Shown here piece by piece: positions 1-7,319 of a DNA stretch of 33,175 nucleotides. The translations under genes and the position numbers were made by a program. The notes beneath the pieces were generated by a model. That model was not told where the DNA came from and ran no database searches. It worked only from the letters and a program-made list of their open reading frames with translations. The stretch is from an uncultured Oscillospiraceae bacterium (GTDB lineage: Bacteria; Bacillota; Clostridia; Oscillospirales; Oscillospiraceae): contig CATABD010000025.1 in the NCBI GenBank assembly GCA_949494735.1, positions 1 to 33,175 of the forward strand. Reading direction: 5' to 3'. Position 1 is the stretch's first letter. Every line of letters begins with the position of its first letter.

Positions 1-333
1 CAGCGTGACAGCAAAAAAGCGCGGAGCGCCCGGGAGCAGGCGGCTAAGACGCGAAGCGGAGTGGACGGCTTTTCGGCCCAGCGGGCCGGAAAACGGCGCG
101 CGCAGTCGCAGCGGCTTAGCCGCCGTTGCGGAGGGGGCGCAGCGTGACAGCAAAAAAGCGCGGAGCGCCCGGGAGCAGGCGGCTAAGACGCGAAGCGGAG
201 TGGACGGCTTTTCGGCCCAGCGGGCCGGAAAACGGCGCGCGCAGTCGCAGCGGCTTAGCCGCCGTTGCGGAGGGGGCGCAGCGTGACAGCAAAAAAGCGC
301 GGAGCGCCCGGGAGCAGGCGGCTAAGACGCGAA
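1..333. repeat. 139-bp GC-rich tandem repeat, about 2.4 copies
   Basis: Two copies that look identical (1-139 and 140-278) are followed by a third that breaks off after 55 bp (279-333). The array probably continues to the left of the window. The unit length is not a multiple of three, so open frames crossing the array change frame from copy to copy and are very unlikely to be genes. Each unit carries two nested inverted repeats. In the first copy, GGCGGCTAAG (39-48) pairs with CTTAGCCGCC (115-124), and inside it is a hairpin with arms TTTTCGGCCC / GGGCCGGAAAA (about 70-93). This makes it look like a foldable extragenic element, not coding DNA. Its function is unknown. Confidence 0.93.
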
Positions 334-350
334 ACGTGGAGAAAACAAGT

Positions 351-382
351 GCCCGGCCCCCCAGCGGGGGCCGGGCGTTTTT
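351..382 (+). terminator. Intrinsic terminator ending the array/upstream plus-strand unit
   Basis: A GC-rich stem, GCCCGGCCCC against GGGGCCGGGC with a short loop, is followed by GTTTTT. Read on the minus strand it could also help end the LytM gene that stops at 406, but the T-tract is better on the plus strand. The plus-strand gene it would serve lies outside the window. Confidence 0.75.
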
Positions 383-383
383 A

Positions 384-399
384 TGTTTCACGTGAAACG
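384..399. promoter_or_regulatory. parS-like ParB/Spo0J (or Noc-type) binding site
   Basis: TGTTTCACGTGAAACG matches the Bacillus subtilis parS consensus TGTTNCACGTGAAACA at every defined position except the last base. Its core is a perfect 14-bp palindrome (GTTTCACGTGAAAC). It lies between a terminator and the stop codon of the LytM gene, so it is intergenic. ParB nucleates on such sites to load SMC and segregate the origin, and they cluster near oriC. A Noc site differs at a central base pair (ATTTCCCGGGAAAT type), so ParB is the better match. Confidence 0.8.
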
Positions 400-405
400 T
401 TAGTT

Positions 406-1128
406 CTAGTTTTCGGGCAGATATCCGGCGGGATCCACAGGGGCGTCGTCCTGATACATAGCAAAGTGGAGATGGGTGGGCTGCCCGCTCTCGGCGGCGG
501 CGGTCTGGCCCACCGAGCCGATGACCGCGCCGGTGGTTACCGCGTCGCCCGCCGATACCGTGGGGGCCTCGGCCAGGTTGGCGTATAGGCTGACCAGGCC
601 GTCGCCGTGGTCGATCTCCACCACTGTCCCCATCAGGTCGTCCTGATAGACCGCGGACACGGTGCCGTTGGCGGCGGCCAGCACCTTGGCGCCCAGGTCG
701 GCGGTGATGTCCAGCCCGCTGTGGGTGCGCCAGTCCCCCATGGTCTCGTTATAGACCAGCGTTTCCACCACGAAACCGGCGTCCACCGTGCCCTTTACCG
801 GCCAGGTGAAGACCAGCGGCGCAGGGGCGGCGGAGGCGGGCGGGGCGGAGATGGCGGGGGGCGGGGTGACCTGGGAGGAGGGGGCGGCGGACGGTCCGGC
901 GGGCTTGGCCGACGGCCTGGGGGTAGGGGAGGCAGAGGGCGTCTCCCGGATGGCGGCGGAGCCGGTCACAGGTTGGTCCAGCGCGCTGTCCAGACTGCCG
1001 CGCATCCCCTGGACCAGGTAATAGCCAGACAGGGCGATGGCGGCCACGCAGATGAGTACCACAAGATAGAAACCCTTTCCCGAGATGAAATCGCTCAGCT
1101 TTTCGATCCATGTTCGTTTGTTGTTCAT
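406..1128 (-). CDS. Membrane-anchored LytM/M23 domain protein, SpoIIQ-like
   Basis: This 240-aa protein has a short basic cytoplasmic start, one membrane segment (about residues 20-40), an Ala/Pro/Ser-rich linker (about 55-105) and a C-terminal M23/LytM domain (about 106-240). The zinc-site residues H136 and D140 (HSGLD) and the H219-L-H221 pair are present. The other catalytic His, usually in a YxHL motif, is Asn here (YANL, 182-185), so hydrolase activity may be weak or absent. One N-terminal anchor plus a LytM domain, in an apparent spore former, fits SpoIIQ, the forespore partner of SpoIIIAH in the engulfment channel. A vegetative murein-hydrolase regulator is also possible. The start has a GGAGGTG site 5 nt upstream. 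The gene is divergent from recG, and a parS-like site sits just past its stop. Confidence 0.75.
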   Translation of the reverse strand: MNNKRTWIEKLSDFISGKGFYLVVLICVAAIALSGYYLVQGMRGSLDSALDQPVTGSAAIRETPSASPTPRPSAKPAGPSAAPSSQVTPPPAISAPPASAAPAPLVFTWPVKGTVDAGFVVETLVYNETMGDWRTHSGLDITADLGAKVLAAANGTVSAVYQDDLMGTVVEIDHGDGLVSLYANLAEAPTVSAGDAVTTGAVIGSVGQTAAAESGQPTHLHFAMYQDDAPVDPAGYLPEN

Positions 1129-1145
1129 AACAACACCTCCGGCCC

Positions 1146-1175
1146 TATTGTGGACGGGGGTGTTACAGTTTATAC
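1146..1175 (-). promoter_or_regulatory. Possible forespore-sigma promoter of the LytM gene
   Basis: On the minus strand GTATA (1171-1175) is followed after 15 bp by GTCCACAATA (1146-1155). This resembles the sigma-F pattern GYWTA-N16-GGNNANAHTR, and the sigma-G -10 only weakly. The weak point is position: the predicted start of transcription would fall inside the Shine-Dalgarno sequence (1134-1140), leaving a leader of about 11 nt. Confidence 0.25.
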
Positions 1176-1203
1176 CAGCTGCGGTGGAAAAATCCCGGGG
1201 GGA

Positions 1204-1233
1204 TTGTTTTCGACGGGGAAGATGTGGTAAACT
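1204..1233 (+). promoter_or_regulatory. Candidate sigma-A promoter for recG
   Basis: TTGTTT and TAAACT are separated by 18 bp, in the divergent region between the LytM gene and recG. The resulting leader would be about 110 nt. Confidence 0.45.
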
Positions 1234-1267
1234 AAATAAAAATTACGTCTGTCCGCAAAAGCCGGGG

Positions 1268-1298
1268 CCCCGCCAAGCCGGCCTTTGGCTTTGCGGGG
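1268..1298 (+). other. Strong stem-loop in the recG leader
   Basis: CCCCGC-c-AAGCC pairs with GGCTT-t-GCGGGG around a 7-nt loop. No T-tract follows, so it is not a standard terminator. It would sit in the 5' leader of recG about 50 nt before the start codon. Its role is unknown. Confidence 0.4.
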
Positions 1299-1347
1299 AG
1301 ACAAGCCGCGCCGGAAAATACGGAGCCTGCGGCGAGGAGGCGATACC

Positions 1348-3423
1348 ATGCCGCTGACACGGGATACTCCCCTGACCGACCTGCCGGGGGTGGGCCCCGC
1401 CAGGGGGAAGAAGCTGGAGAAGCTGGGCCTGCGTACCCTGGGGGACGCCCTGGAGCACCTGCCCCAGCGGTATGAGGACCGGCGGGAGTGCTGCGCCCTC
1501 CGGGACGCCCCCCGGGACCGGCCCTGCTGCGTTTCCGCCATGGTGGCGGAGACGCCCCGGGTGAGCTACATCCGCCGGGGGCTGTCCCTGGTGAAGGTGA
1601 AGGCGGTAGACGGCACCGGTACGGTGTACATCACCTTTTTTAACCAGGACTATATCCGGGAGGCGGTCCGCCGGGGGGAGAGCTATATTTTTTACGGGAC
1701 GGTGGAGCGGCAGGGGAACCTGTTTTCCATGACCAACCCGGTGTTCGAGCGGGAGGGGACCGCCCGGACCACCGGGCTCATCATGCCGGTATACCCGCTG
1801 ACGGCGGGCATCTCCAACAACCTGATGGCCGGGATCACCCGCCGGGCGGCGGGCAGCTGCCTGGACGGCCTGCCCGAGATCCTGCCCGCTGGGCTGCGCA
1901 GGGAGCATAAGCTGTGCCAGACCCAGTTTGCCCGGAAAAACATCCACTACCCCGCCGACTTCGAGGCGCTGGCCATCGCACGGCGGCGGCTGGTGTTCGA
2001 GGAGCTGTTCGTCCTCACCTGCGGTCTGGCCCAGCTCAAGGACCGCCGCTCGGCGGGGGAGGGCCGGGTGATGGAGGGTAGCCCGGCGGACTTCGCGGCG
2101 CTGCTCCCCTTCCCGCCCACAGGGGCCCAGCGCCGGGCCATGGAGGACATGGCCGCCGACCTGCGCTCCGGCAAGGCCATGAACCGGCTGGTGCAGGGGG
2201 ACGTGGGGTCTGGCAAGACGGCGGTGGCCGCTTTCGGGGCCTGGGCGGCGGCGAAAAACGGGGCGCAGTGCGCCCTGATGGCCCCCACCGAGCTGCTGGC
2301 GGAGCAGCACGCCCGGACCATGGAGGCCCTGCTCTCACCCGCCGGGGTGCGGGTGGGGCTGCTCACCGGCTCGGTGAAGGGGAAGGAGAAAAAGGCCCTG
2401 CTGTCCGCCCTGGCGGCGGGGGAGATCGACCTGGTCGTGGGCACCCACGCCCTGTTCTCCCAGGGGGTGGAGTACAAGGAGCTGGGGTTGGTCATCGCCG
2501 ACGAGCAGCACCGCTTCGGGGTGGCCCAGCGGGGGGCGCTGGCGGAAAAAAGCGGGGCCGTCCCGCCCCACATCCTGGTCATGTCCGCCACCCCCATCCC
2601 CCGGACGCTGGCCCTCATCATCTACGGCGACCTGGACGTGTCCGTCATGGACGAGCTGCCGCCGGGGCGAACCCCGGTGGACACCTTCCTGGTGGGGGAG
2701 GACAAGCGGGCGCGGATGTACGGCTTTGTCCGCAAACAGGTGGGCGAGGGGCGCCAGGTCTATATGGTGTGCCCGGCGGTGGAGGAAAACGGCGGCGGCT
2801 GGGAGGACGGCCCCGGCATGGATCTGAAGGCGGTCACCGCCTACGCCGGGGAGCTGCGGGAGCGGGTGTTCCCCGAGCTGCGGGTGGGCTTTGTCCACGG
2901 CAGGCTGAAGGCCAAGGAGAAGGAGGACGTGATGTCTGCCTTCCACCGGGGGGAGCTGGACGTGCTGGTGTCCACCACCGTCATCGAGGTGGGGGTGGAC
3001 GTGCCCAACGCCTCCCTCATGGTCATCGAGAACGCGGAGCGGTTCGGCCTGAGCCAGCTCCACCAGCTCCGGGGCCGGGTGGGCCGGGGAAAGCACAAAA
3101 GCTACTGCGTGCTGGTCACCGCCAGCCGCAGCGAGACGGCCCGGGAGCGGCTGCGGGCCCTGTGCGCCACGGGCGACGGCTTCCAGATCGCGGAAGAGGA
3201 CCTGCGCCTGCGGGGGCCCGGTGACTTCTTCGGCAAGCGCCAGCACGGCCTGCCCCAGCTGAAGGTGGCGGATTTTGCCGCCGACATGGAGCTGTTGAAG
3301 GAGGCGCAGGCGGCGGCCCGGGAGCTGGTCGCCGCCGACCCGGAGCTGAAAAAGCCCTCCCACCGGCTGCTGAAAAAGAAGGTTCGGGAGCTGTTCCGGG
3401 AGAACGGGGCGCTGTTCAGCTGA
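1348..3423 (+). CDS. recG: ATP-dependent DNA helicase RecG
   Basis: This 691-aa superfamily 2 helicase remodels stalled replication forks and Holliday junctions. The N-terminus (LPGVGPARGKKLEKLG) is the helix-hairpin/wedge entry typical of RecG, followed by an OB-fold wedge. Walker A is GDVGSGKT (284-291), Walker B DEQH is at 385-388, and MSATPIPRT lies in motif III. The C-terminal helicase lobe carries STTVIEVGVDVPNA and QLRGRVGRG, and the usual RecG tail follows. Length is normal for the family. The ATG at 1348 is chosen because a GAGGAGG site precedes it and the family N-terminus begins there; an in-frame ATG at 1285 has no such site. The gene is followed after 45 bp by the GTPase-nuclease gene, probably cotranscribed. 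Confidence 0.97.
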   Translation: MPLTRDTPLTDLPGVGPARGKKLEKLGLRTLGDALEHLPQRYEDRRECCALRDAPRDRPCCVSAMVAETPRVSYIRRGLSLVKVKAVDGTGTVYITFFNQDYIREAVRRGESYIFYGTVERQGNLFSMTNPVFEREGTARTTGLIMPVYPLTAGISNNLMAGITRRAAGSCLDGLPEILPAGLRREHKLCQTQFARKNIHYPADFEALAIARRRLVFEELFVLTCGLAQLKDRRSAGEGRVMEGSPADFAALLPFPPTGAQRRAMEDMAADLRSGKAMNRLVQGDVGSGKTAVAAFGAWAAAKNGAQCALMAPTELLAEQHARTMEALLSPAGVRVGLLTGSVKGKEKKALLSALAAGEIDLVVGTHALFSQGVEYKELGLVIADEQHRFGVAQRGALAEKSGAVPPHILVMSATPIPRTLALIIYGDLDVSVMDELPPGRTPVDTFLVGEDKRARMYGFVRKQVGEGRQVYMVCPAVEENGGGWEDGPGMDLKAVTAYAGELRERVFPELRVGFVHGRLKAKEKEDVMSAFHRGELDVLVSTTVIEVGVDVPNASLMVIENAERFGLSQLHQLRGRVGRGKHKSYCVLVTASRSETARERLRALCATGDGFQIAEEDLRLRGPGDFFGKRQHGLPQLKVADFAADMELLKEAQAAARELVAADPELKKPSHRLLKKKVRELFRENGALFS

Positions 3424-3468
3424 CGGGTATAGAACAAGGCGGACAGACCGCCGTGAGGAGAATGAAGA

Positions 3469-6033
3469 ATGAAACGGCTGACCATCGGCGTGATGGCCCA
3501 TGTGGACGCGGGAAAGACCACCCTGTCCGAGGCCATGCTGTACCGCGCCGGCGCGGTACGCAGGCTGGGCCGGGTGGACCACGGCGACGCCTTTTTGGAC
3601 ACCGAGGAGCAGGAGAGGAAGCGGGGGATCACCATCTTTTCCAAGCAGGCCCGGCTGAGCTGGGAGGGGTGGGAGTTCACCCTGCTGGACACCCCGGGCC
3701 ACGTGGATTTCTCTGCCGAGACGGAGCGGGCGGTGCAGGTGATGGACTACGCGGTCTTGCTGGTCAGCGGCGCGGACGGGGTGCAGGGCCACACCGAGAC
3801 CCTGTGGAAGCTGCTGGAGCGTCACCGGGTGCCCACCTTCCTTTTTATCAATAAGATGGACCAGCCGGGCACGGACCGGGAAGCGCTGCTCTCCCAGCTC
3901 CGGGAGCGCCTGTCCGACGGCTGCGCGGATTTTTCCGGCGGCAGGGAGGAGCTTTTGGAGCACGCCGCCCTTTGCGATGAGGCGCTGATGGAGCGCTATC
4001 TGGAGACGGGAGGGCTGGACGACGGGGATTTGTCCGCCCTGATTGTGGAGCGGAAGCTTTTCCCCTGCTACTTCGGCGCGGCGCTGAAGGAGGAGGGGGT
4101 GGACGCTCTGTTGGATGGCCTGGCCCGGTACGCCCTGGAACCGGACTGGCCGGAGAAGTTCGCCGCCCGGGTGTTTAAAATTTCCCGGGACGACAGGGGG
4201 GAGCGGCTCACTTGGATGAAAATCACCGGGGGCGCGCTGAAGGTGCGTGACACGGTGAAGGGCCCGGACTGGGAGGAGAAGGCCACCCAGCTGCGCCTCT
4301 ACTCGGGCGCCAAATTCACCCCCGCCGGCGAGGCCCCGGCAGGGACGGTGTGCGCCGCCGCCGGCCTGACCCGCACCCGGGCGGGCCAGGGCCTGGGGGC
4401 GGAGGAGAACTGGGCGGGGCCGGAGCTGGAGCCGGTACTGGCCTACCAGGTGCTGCCCCCCGAGGGGGGGGACGCGCATACCCTGCTGGCTCAGCTGCGG
4501 ATTTTGGAGGAGGAGGACCCCCAGCTCCAGGTGGAGTGGAACGAGGGGCTGGGGGAGATCCGGCTGCGGCTCATGGGGGAGGTGCAGCTGGAGGTGCTCT
4601 CCCGGCTGATGGAGCGGCGGTTCGGGACGCAGGTGTCCTTCGGCCCCGGGCGGATTGTGTATCTGGAGACCATCACCGCCGCGGCGGAGGGGGTGGGGCA
4701 CTTTGAGCCCCTGCGCCACTATGCCGAGGTTCATCTGCTGCTGGAGCCGCTGGAGCGGGGGGCGGGGCTGGTGCTGGATACTGTTTGTTCGGAAAACGAG
4801 CTGGACCGCAACTGGCAGCGGCTGATTCTGACCCACCTGATGGAAAAGGAGCACAAGGGGGTGCTGACGGGCGTGCCCATCACCGATATGAAGATCACCC
4901 TGCTCACAGGGCGGGCCCACCTCAAGCACACCGAGGGGGGCGACTTCCGCCAGGCCACCTACCGGGCGATGCGCCAGGGGTTGATGGGCGCGAAAAGCGT
5001 ACTGCTGGAGCCCTGGTACGCCTTCCGGCTGGAGGCGCCCGCAGGCAGCATGGGCCGGGCCATGACGGATTTGCAGCGGATGGGGGCGGAGCTCCGGCCC
5101 CCGGAGCAGCAGGGGGAGACGGCCATCCTGGCCGGCAGCGTCCCCGTGTCCGAGCTGGGGGGCTACTGGACCCAGGTAGCCGCCTATACCGGGGGGCGGG
5201 GCCGGCTGTCCTGCACGGTGGAGGGCTACCGCCCCTGCCATAACGCCGAAGCTGTCATTGAGGCCACCGGCTACGACCCGGAGCGGGACTTGGAGAACCC
5301 CGCCGGGTCGGTGTTCTGCGCCCACGGGGCGGGGTTCAACGTGCCCTGGGATCAGGTGCGGGAGCACATGCACCTGGACAGCGGCTGGCGGCCAGCCGGG
5401 GTGCAGCCCGCGCAGGAGGCCGCCCCGGTCCGCCGGGAGGCCATGAGCTATGAGTCAAGGGCGGCGCTGGACCGCGAGCTGGAGGCCATTTTTCAGCGGG
5501 CCTACGGCCCGGTAAAGCAGCCCCACGCCTTCCGGCCGGCGCAAAAGAGCGCGCCCCCAAAGCCAAAGCCCTGGAAGGGCTTGAAGGTGCGGGACGGGGA
5601 CGATTACCTGCTGGTGGACGGCTACAATATCATCCACGCCTGGGATGGGCTGCGCGCCCTGGGTCGAAAGGATCTGGACAGCGCACGGGAACGGCTCATC
5701 AGCCGGCTGCGCAACTACCAGGGGTGGAAAAGGTGCAAGGTCATTGTGGTGTTTGACGCCTACAAGGTGAAGGGAAACCCCGGCAGCATGGAGCGGCTGG
5801 GCGATCTATGGGTGGTATATACCAAAGAGGCGGAGACGGCGGACATGTATATCGAAAAGACCACCTATGCCCTGGCGCAGGAGCGGAAAGAGCACCGGGT
5901 GAGGGTGGCCACCTCCGACGGGTTGGAGCAGATGATTATTTTGGGGCACGGGGCGGTGCGTATGCCCGCAGCGGAGCTGGAATTTGAGGTGGAACAGGCG
6001 GAGGGGGAGATCCGCCGGATCATCGGGGGATAG
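3469..6033 (+). CDS. EF-G/TetM-like translational GTPase fused to a Rae1-type NYN nuclease domain
   Basis: This is an 854-aa two-part protein. Residues 1 to about 640 are an elongation-factor-G-like GTPase of the ribosomal-protection branch. Visible are the P-loop AHVDAGKT (10-17), RGIT (52-55), DTPGH (74-78) and NKMD (128-131), then domains II-V. A Pro/Lys-rich linker (about 645-710) follows. Residues about 713-854 match YacP/Rae1, the NYN/PIN-like endonuclease that cleaves mRNA in the ribosomal A site of Bacillus subtilis. That part has LLVDGYN (D717, N720), VVFDA (D763), ETADMYIE (D792) and ATSDG (D817), so the acidic metal site appears complete. Inference: the GTPase half docks at the A site and delivers the nuclease. 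Automated pipelines may call it a tetracycline-resistance protein, but the fusion and position next to recG argue for a housekeeping or rescue role. GAGGAG precedes the start. Confidence 0.9.
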   Translation: MKRLTIGVMAHVDAGKTTLSEAMLYRAGAVRRLGRVDHGDAFLDTEEQERKRGITIFSKQARLSWEGWEFTLLDTPGHVDFSAETERAVQVMDYAVLLVSGADGVQGHTETLWKLLERHRVPTFLFINKMDQPGTDREALLSQLRERLSDGCADFSGGREELLEHAALCDEALMERYLETGGLDDGDLSALIVERKLFPCYFGAALKEEGVDALLDGLARYALEPDWPEKFAARVFKISRDDRGERLTWMKITGGALKVRDTVKGPDWEEKATQLRLYSGAKFTPAGEAPAGTVCAAAGLTRTRAGQGLGAEENWAGPELEPVLAYQVLPPEGGDAHTLLAQLRILEEEDPQLQVEWNEGLGEIRLRLMGEVQLEVLSRLMERRFGTQVSFGPGRIVYLETITAAAEGVGHFEPLRHYAEVHLLLEPLERGAGLVLDTVCSENELDRNWQRLILTHLMEKEHKGVLTGVPITDMKITLLTGRAHLKHTEGGDFRQATYRAMRQGLMGAKSVLLEPWYAFRLEAPAGSMGRAMTDLQRMGAELRPPEQQGETAILAGSVPVSELGGYWTQVAAYTGGRGRLSCTVEGYRPCHNAEAVIEATGYDPERDLENPAGSVFCAHGAGFNVPWDQVREHMHLDSGWRPAGVQPAQEAAPVRREAMSYESRAALDRELEAIFQRAYGPVKQPHAFRPAQKSAPPKPKPWKGLKVRDGDDYLLVDGYNIIHAWDGLRALGRKDLDSARERLISRLRNYQGWKRCKVIVVFDAYKVKGNPGSMERLGDLWVVYTKEAETADMYIEKTTYALAQERKEHRVRVATSDGLEQMIILGHGAVRMPAAELEFEVEQAEGEIRRIIGG

Positions 6034-6093
6034 GGGAAAGCCTTGCAGAGAAACAAATTTTCACCATTTTTTGTATGCGATTGGCAGAAATAG

Positions 6094-6134
6094 CAGGACC
6101 CGACAGAACAATTCTGCCGGGTCCTGGCTTTTCT
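6094..6134 (+). terminator. Intrinsic terminator after the GTPase-nuclease gene
   Basis: A 15-bp stem with one mismatch, CAGGACCCGACAGAA against TTCTGCCGGGTCCTG with a 3-nt loop, is followed by GCTTTTCT. It ends the recG unit. Confidence 0.85.
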
Positions 6135-6177
6135 AAAAAAATTTGTATTGTTGTGAAACAAAATTTCCTGATTTCTC

Positions 6178-6207
6178 TTGACGGAATCCGTGGGAACAGG
6201 CTATGAT
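6178..6207 (+). promoter_or_regulatory. Sigma-A promoter of the RpiR-type regulator
   Basis: TTGACG, 18 bp, TATGAT. A GAAA-N5-TTTC inverted repeat (6155-6167) lies just upstream. The decamer TATGATAAGG at the -10 also occurs before nagB (7226-7235). Confidence 0.65.
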
Positions 6208-6282
6208 AAGGTATCAGAAATAACCTGCGAGCCGTCCGGCGCCGCGGAAGCAGCCCGCTGAAGCGGGCGGAAAGGAGGAACT

Positions 6283-7137
6283 ATGCCTTACGGAAATGTA
6301 TTCACAAAAATCAACCGGGAATATTACCAGCTCACCGGCGCAGAGAAAAAAATCGCGGACTACATCCTCTCCCAGCGGCAAGAGTGCCAATACATGTCCA
6401 TCTCCGAGCTGGCGGAGGTCGCGGAGGTGGCGGAAGCCACCGTGTCCCGGTTCTGCCGCCGCCTGGGTTACCGGGGATACAGCGCTTTCAAGTTGGCGGT
6501 TGCGGGGGCCAGCGCGGGGCAGCGGCCGGTCAACCCGCTGTACGGGGAGATATTGGCGGAGGACAATGTGGGGGAGATGTGCCGGAAGATCTGTGCAGCG
6601 GACGTGGACGCCATTACGCAGACCCTGGCCATGATTGATCCCGCAGCCATCACCGCGGCGGCGGATCTGCTGCTGGGGTCGGACCGGGTGCTGTGCATGG
6701 GGGTGGGCGGCTCCATGATCCTGGCCTCGGAGGCGGCCCATCTGTTCTCCACCGCCCTTCCAAACTTTTACGCCGTGGAGGATTCCCATTTTCAGGCGAT
6801 CCGAGCTGCCATGCTCACCAGCCGGGACGCAGTGCTCTGTTTCTCCTACTCGGGCTCCACCCGGGATATGGTGGAGCTGCTGAAGCTGGCCCGGGAGAGG
6901 GGGGCGGGCACGGTGCTCGTCACCCGGTTCCCCAAGTCGCCGGGGGCGGCGCTTGCCGACATTGTGCTGGAGTGCGGAGCCAAAGAGGGACCGCTCCAAA
7001 TGGGCTCCATCGCGGCCCGTATGGGGCAGCTCTACCTCACCGACGTGCTGTTCAACGAGATGTGCCGCCGGGATATGGAGAGCTGCCGGGAGCGGCGCAG
7101 GGCGGTGGCCGACGCCCTGGCGGACAAGCATCTGTGA
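6283..7137 (+). CDS. MurR/RpiR family transcriptional regulator (amino-sugar control)
   Basis: This 284-aa protein has an N-terminal HTH_6 domain (residues 1 to about 77, with the recognition region ELAEVAEVAEATVSRFCRRLGY near 42-63) and a C-terminal SIS sugar-phosphate-binding domain (about 124-260). The SIS domain carries GVGGS (140-144) and SYSGSTRD (188-195). Family members sense phosphosugars through the SIS domain and repress or activate the neighbouring catabolic genes. Directly downstream are nagB and nagA, so the likely ligand is GlcNAc-6-P or GlcN-6-P. A strong AAAGGAGG site precedes the ATG. nagB has its own promoter in the 182-bp gap, so the regulator and enzymes are probably separate units under shared control. 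Confidence 0.92.
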   Translation: MPYGNVFTKINREYYQLTGAEKKIADYILSQRQECQYMSISELAEVAEVAEATVSRFCRRLGYRGYSAFKLAVAGASAGQRPVNPLYGEILAEDNVGEMCRKICAADVDAITQTLAMIDPAAITAAADLLLGSDRVLCMGVGGSMILASEAAHLFSTALPNFYAVEDSHFQAIRAAMLTSRDAVLCFSYSGSTRDMVELLKLARERGAGTVLVTRFPKSPGAALADIVLECGAKEGPLQMGSIAARMGQLYLTDVLFNEMCRRDMESCRERRRAVADALADKHL

Positions 7138-7193
7138 GGAATGGAAAAATATTTCACTTTACAAAATCCGTAAAAAATCATTTTCTCTTTGTG

Positions 7194-7222
7194 TTGACAA
7201 ATGTGGGCCGGAATTATACAAT
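7194..7222 (+). promoter_or_regulatory. Sigma-A promoter of nagBA
   Basis: A consensus -35 TTGACA is followed after 17 bp by TACAAT. The region also has a GAAA-N4-TTTC inverted repeat (7144-7155) and the decamer TATGATAAGG (7226-7235) shared with the regulator's promoter; both are candidate operator elements. Confidence 0.75.
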
Positions 7223-7319
7223 TGGTATGATAAGGCGCAGCCAGGCAGGGTGTTGAAAATGGGATGCCAGTCGCCTGAAAAGCCGCCCAACCAAAAAATT
7301 CATGTCGGAGGGTATTGCC

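Noticed and set aside
5-588. Open frames across the 139-bp repeats, up to 107 codons
   Set aside because: The unit is 139 bp, so the frame changes in each copy. The frames are Arg/Gly-rich, typical of GC-rich non-coding DNA, and lack ribosome sites.
2335-5373. 1012-codon minus-strand frame across recG and the GTPase gene
   Set aside because: A long shadow frame caused by GC-rich codon bias. The protein is Pro/His/Leu/Gln-rich with no domain sense.
3469-5420. Tetracycline-resistance (TetM/TetO) gene
   Set aside because: The GTPase half resembles that family, but the C-terminal Rae1-like fusion, housekeeping neighbour and normal local composition do not fit an acquired resistance gene. Resistance cannot be claimed from sequence.
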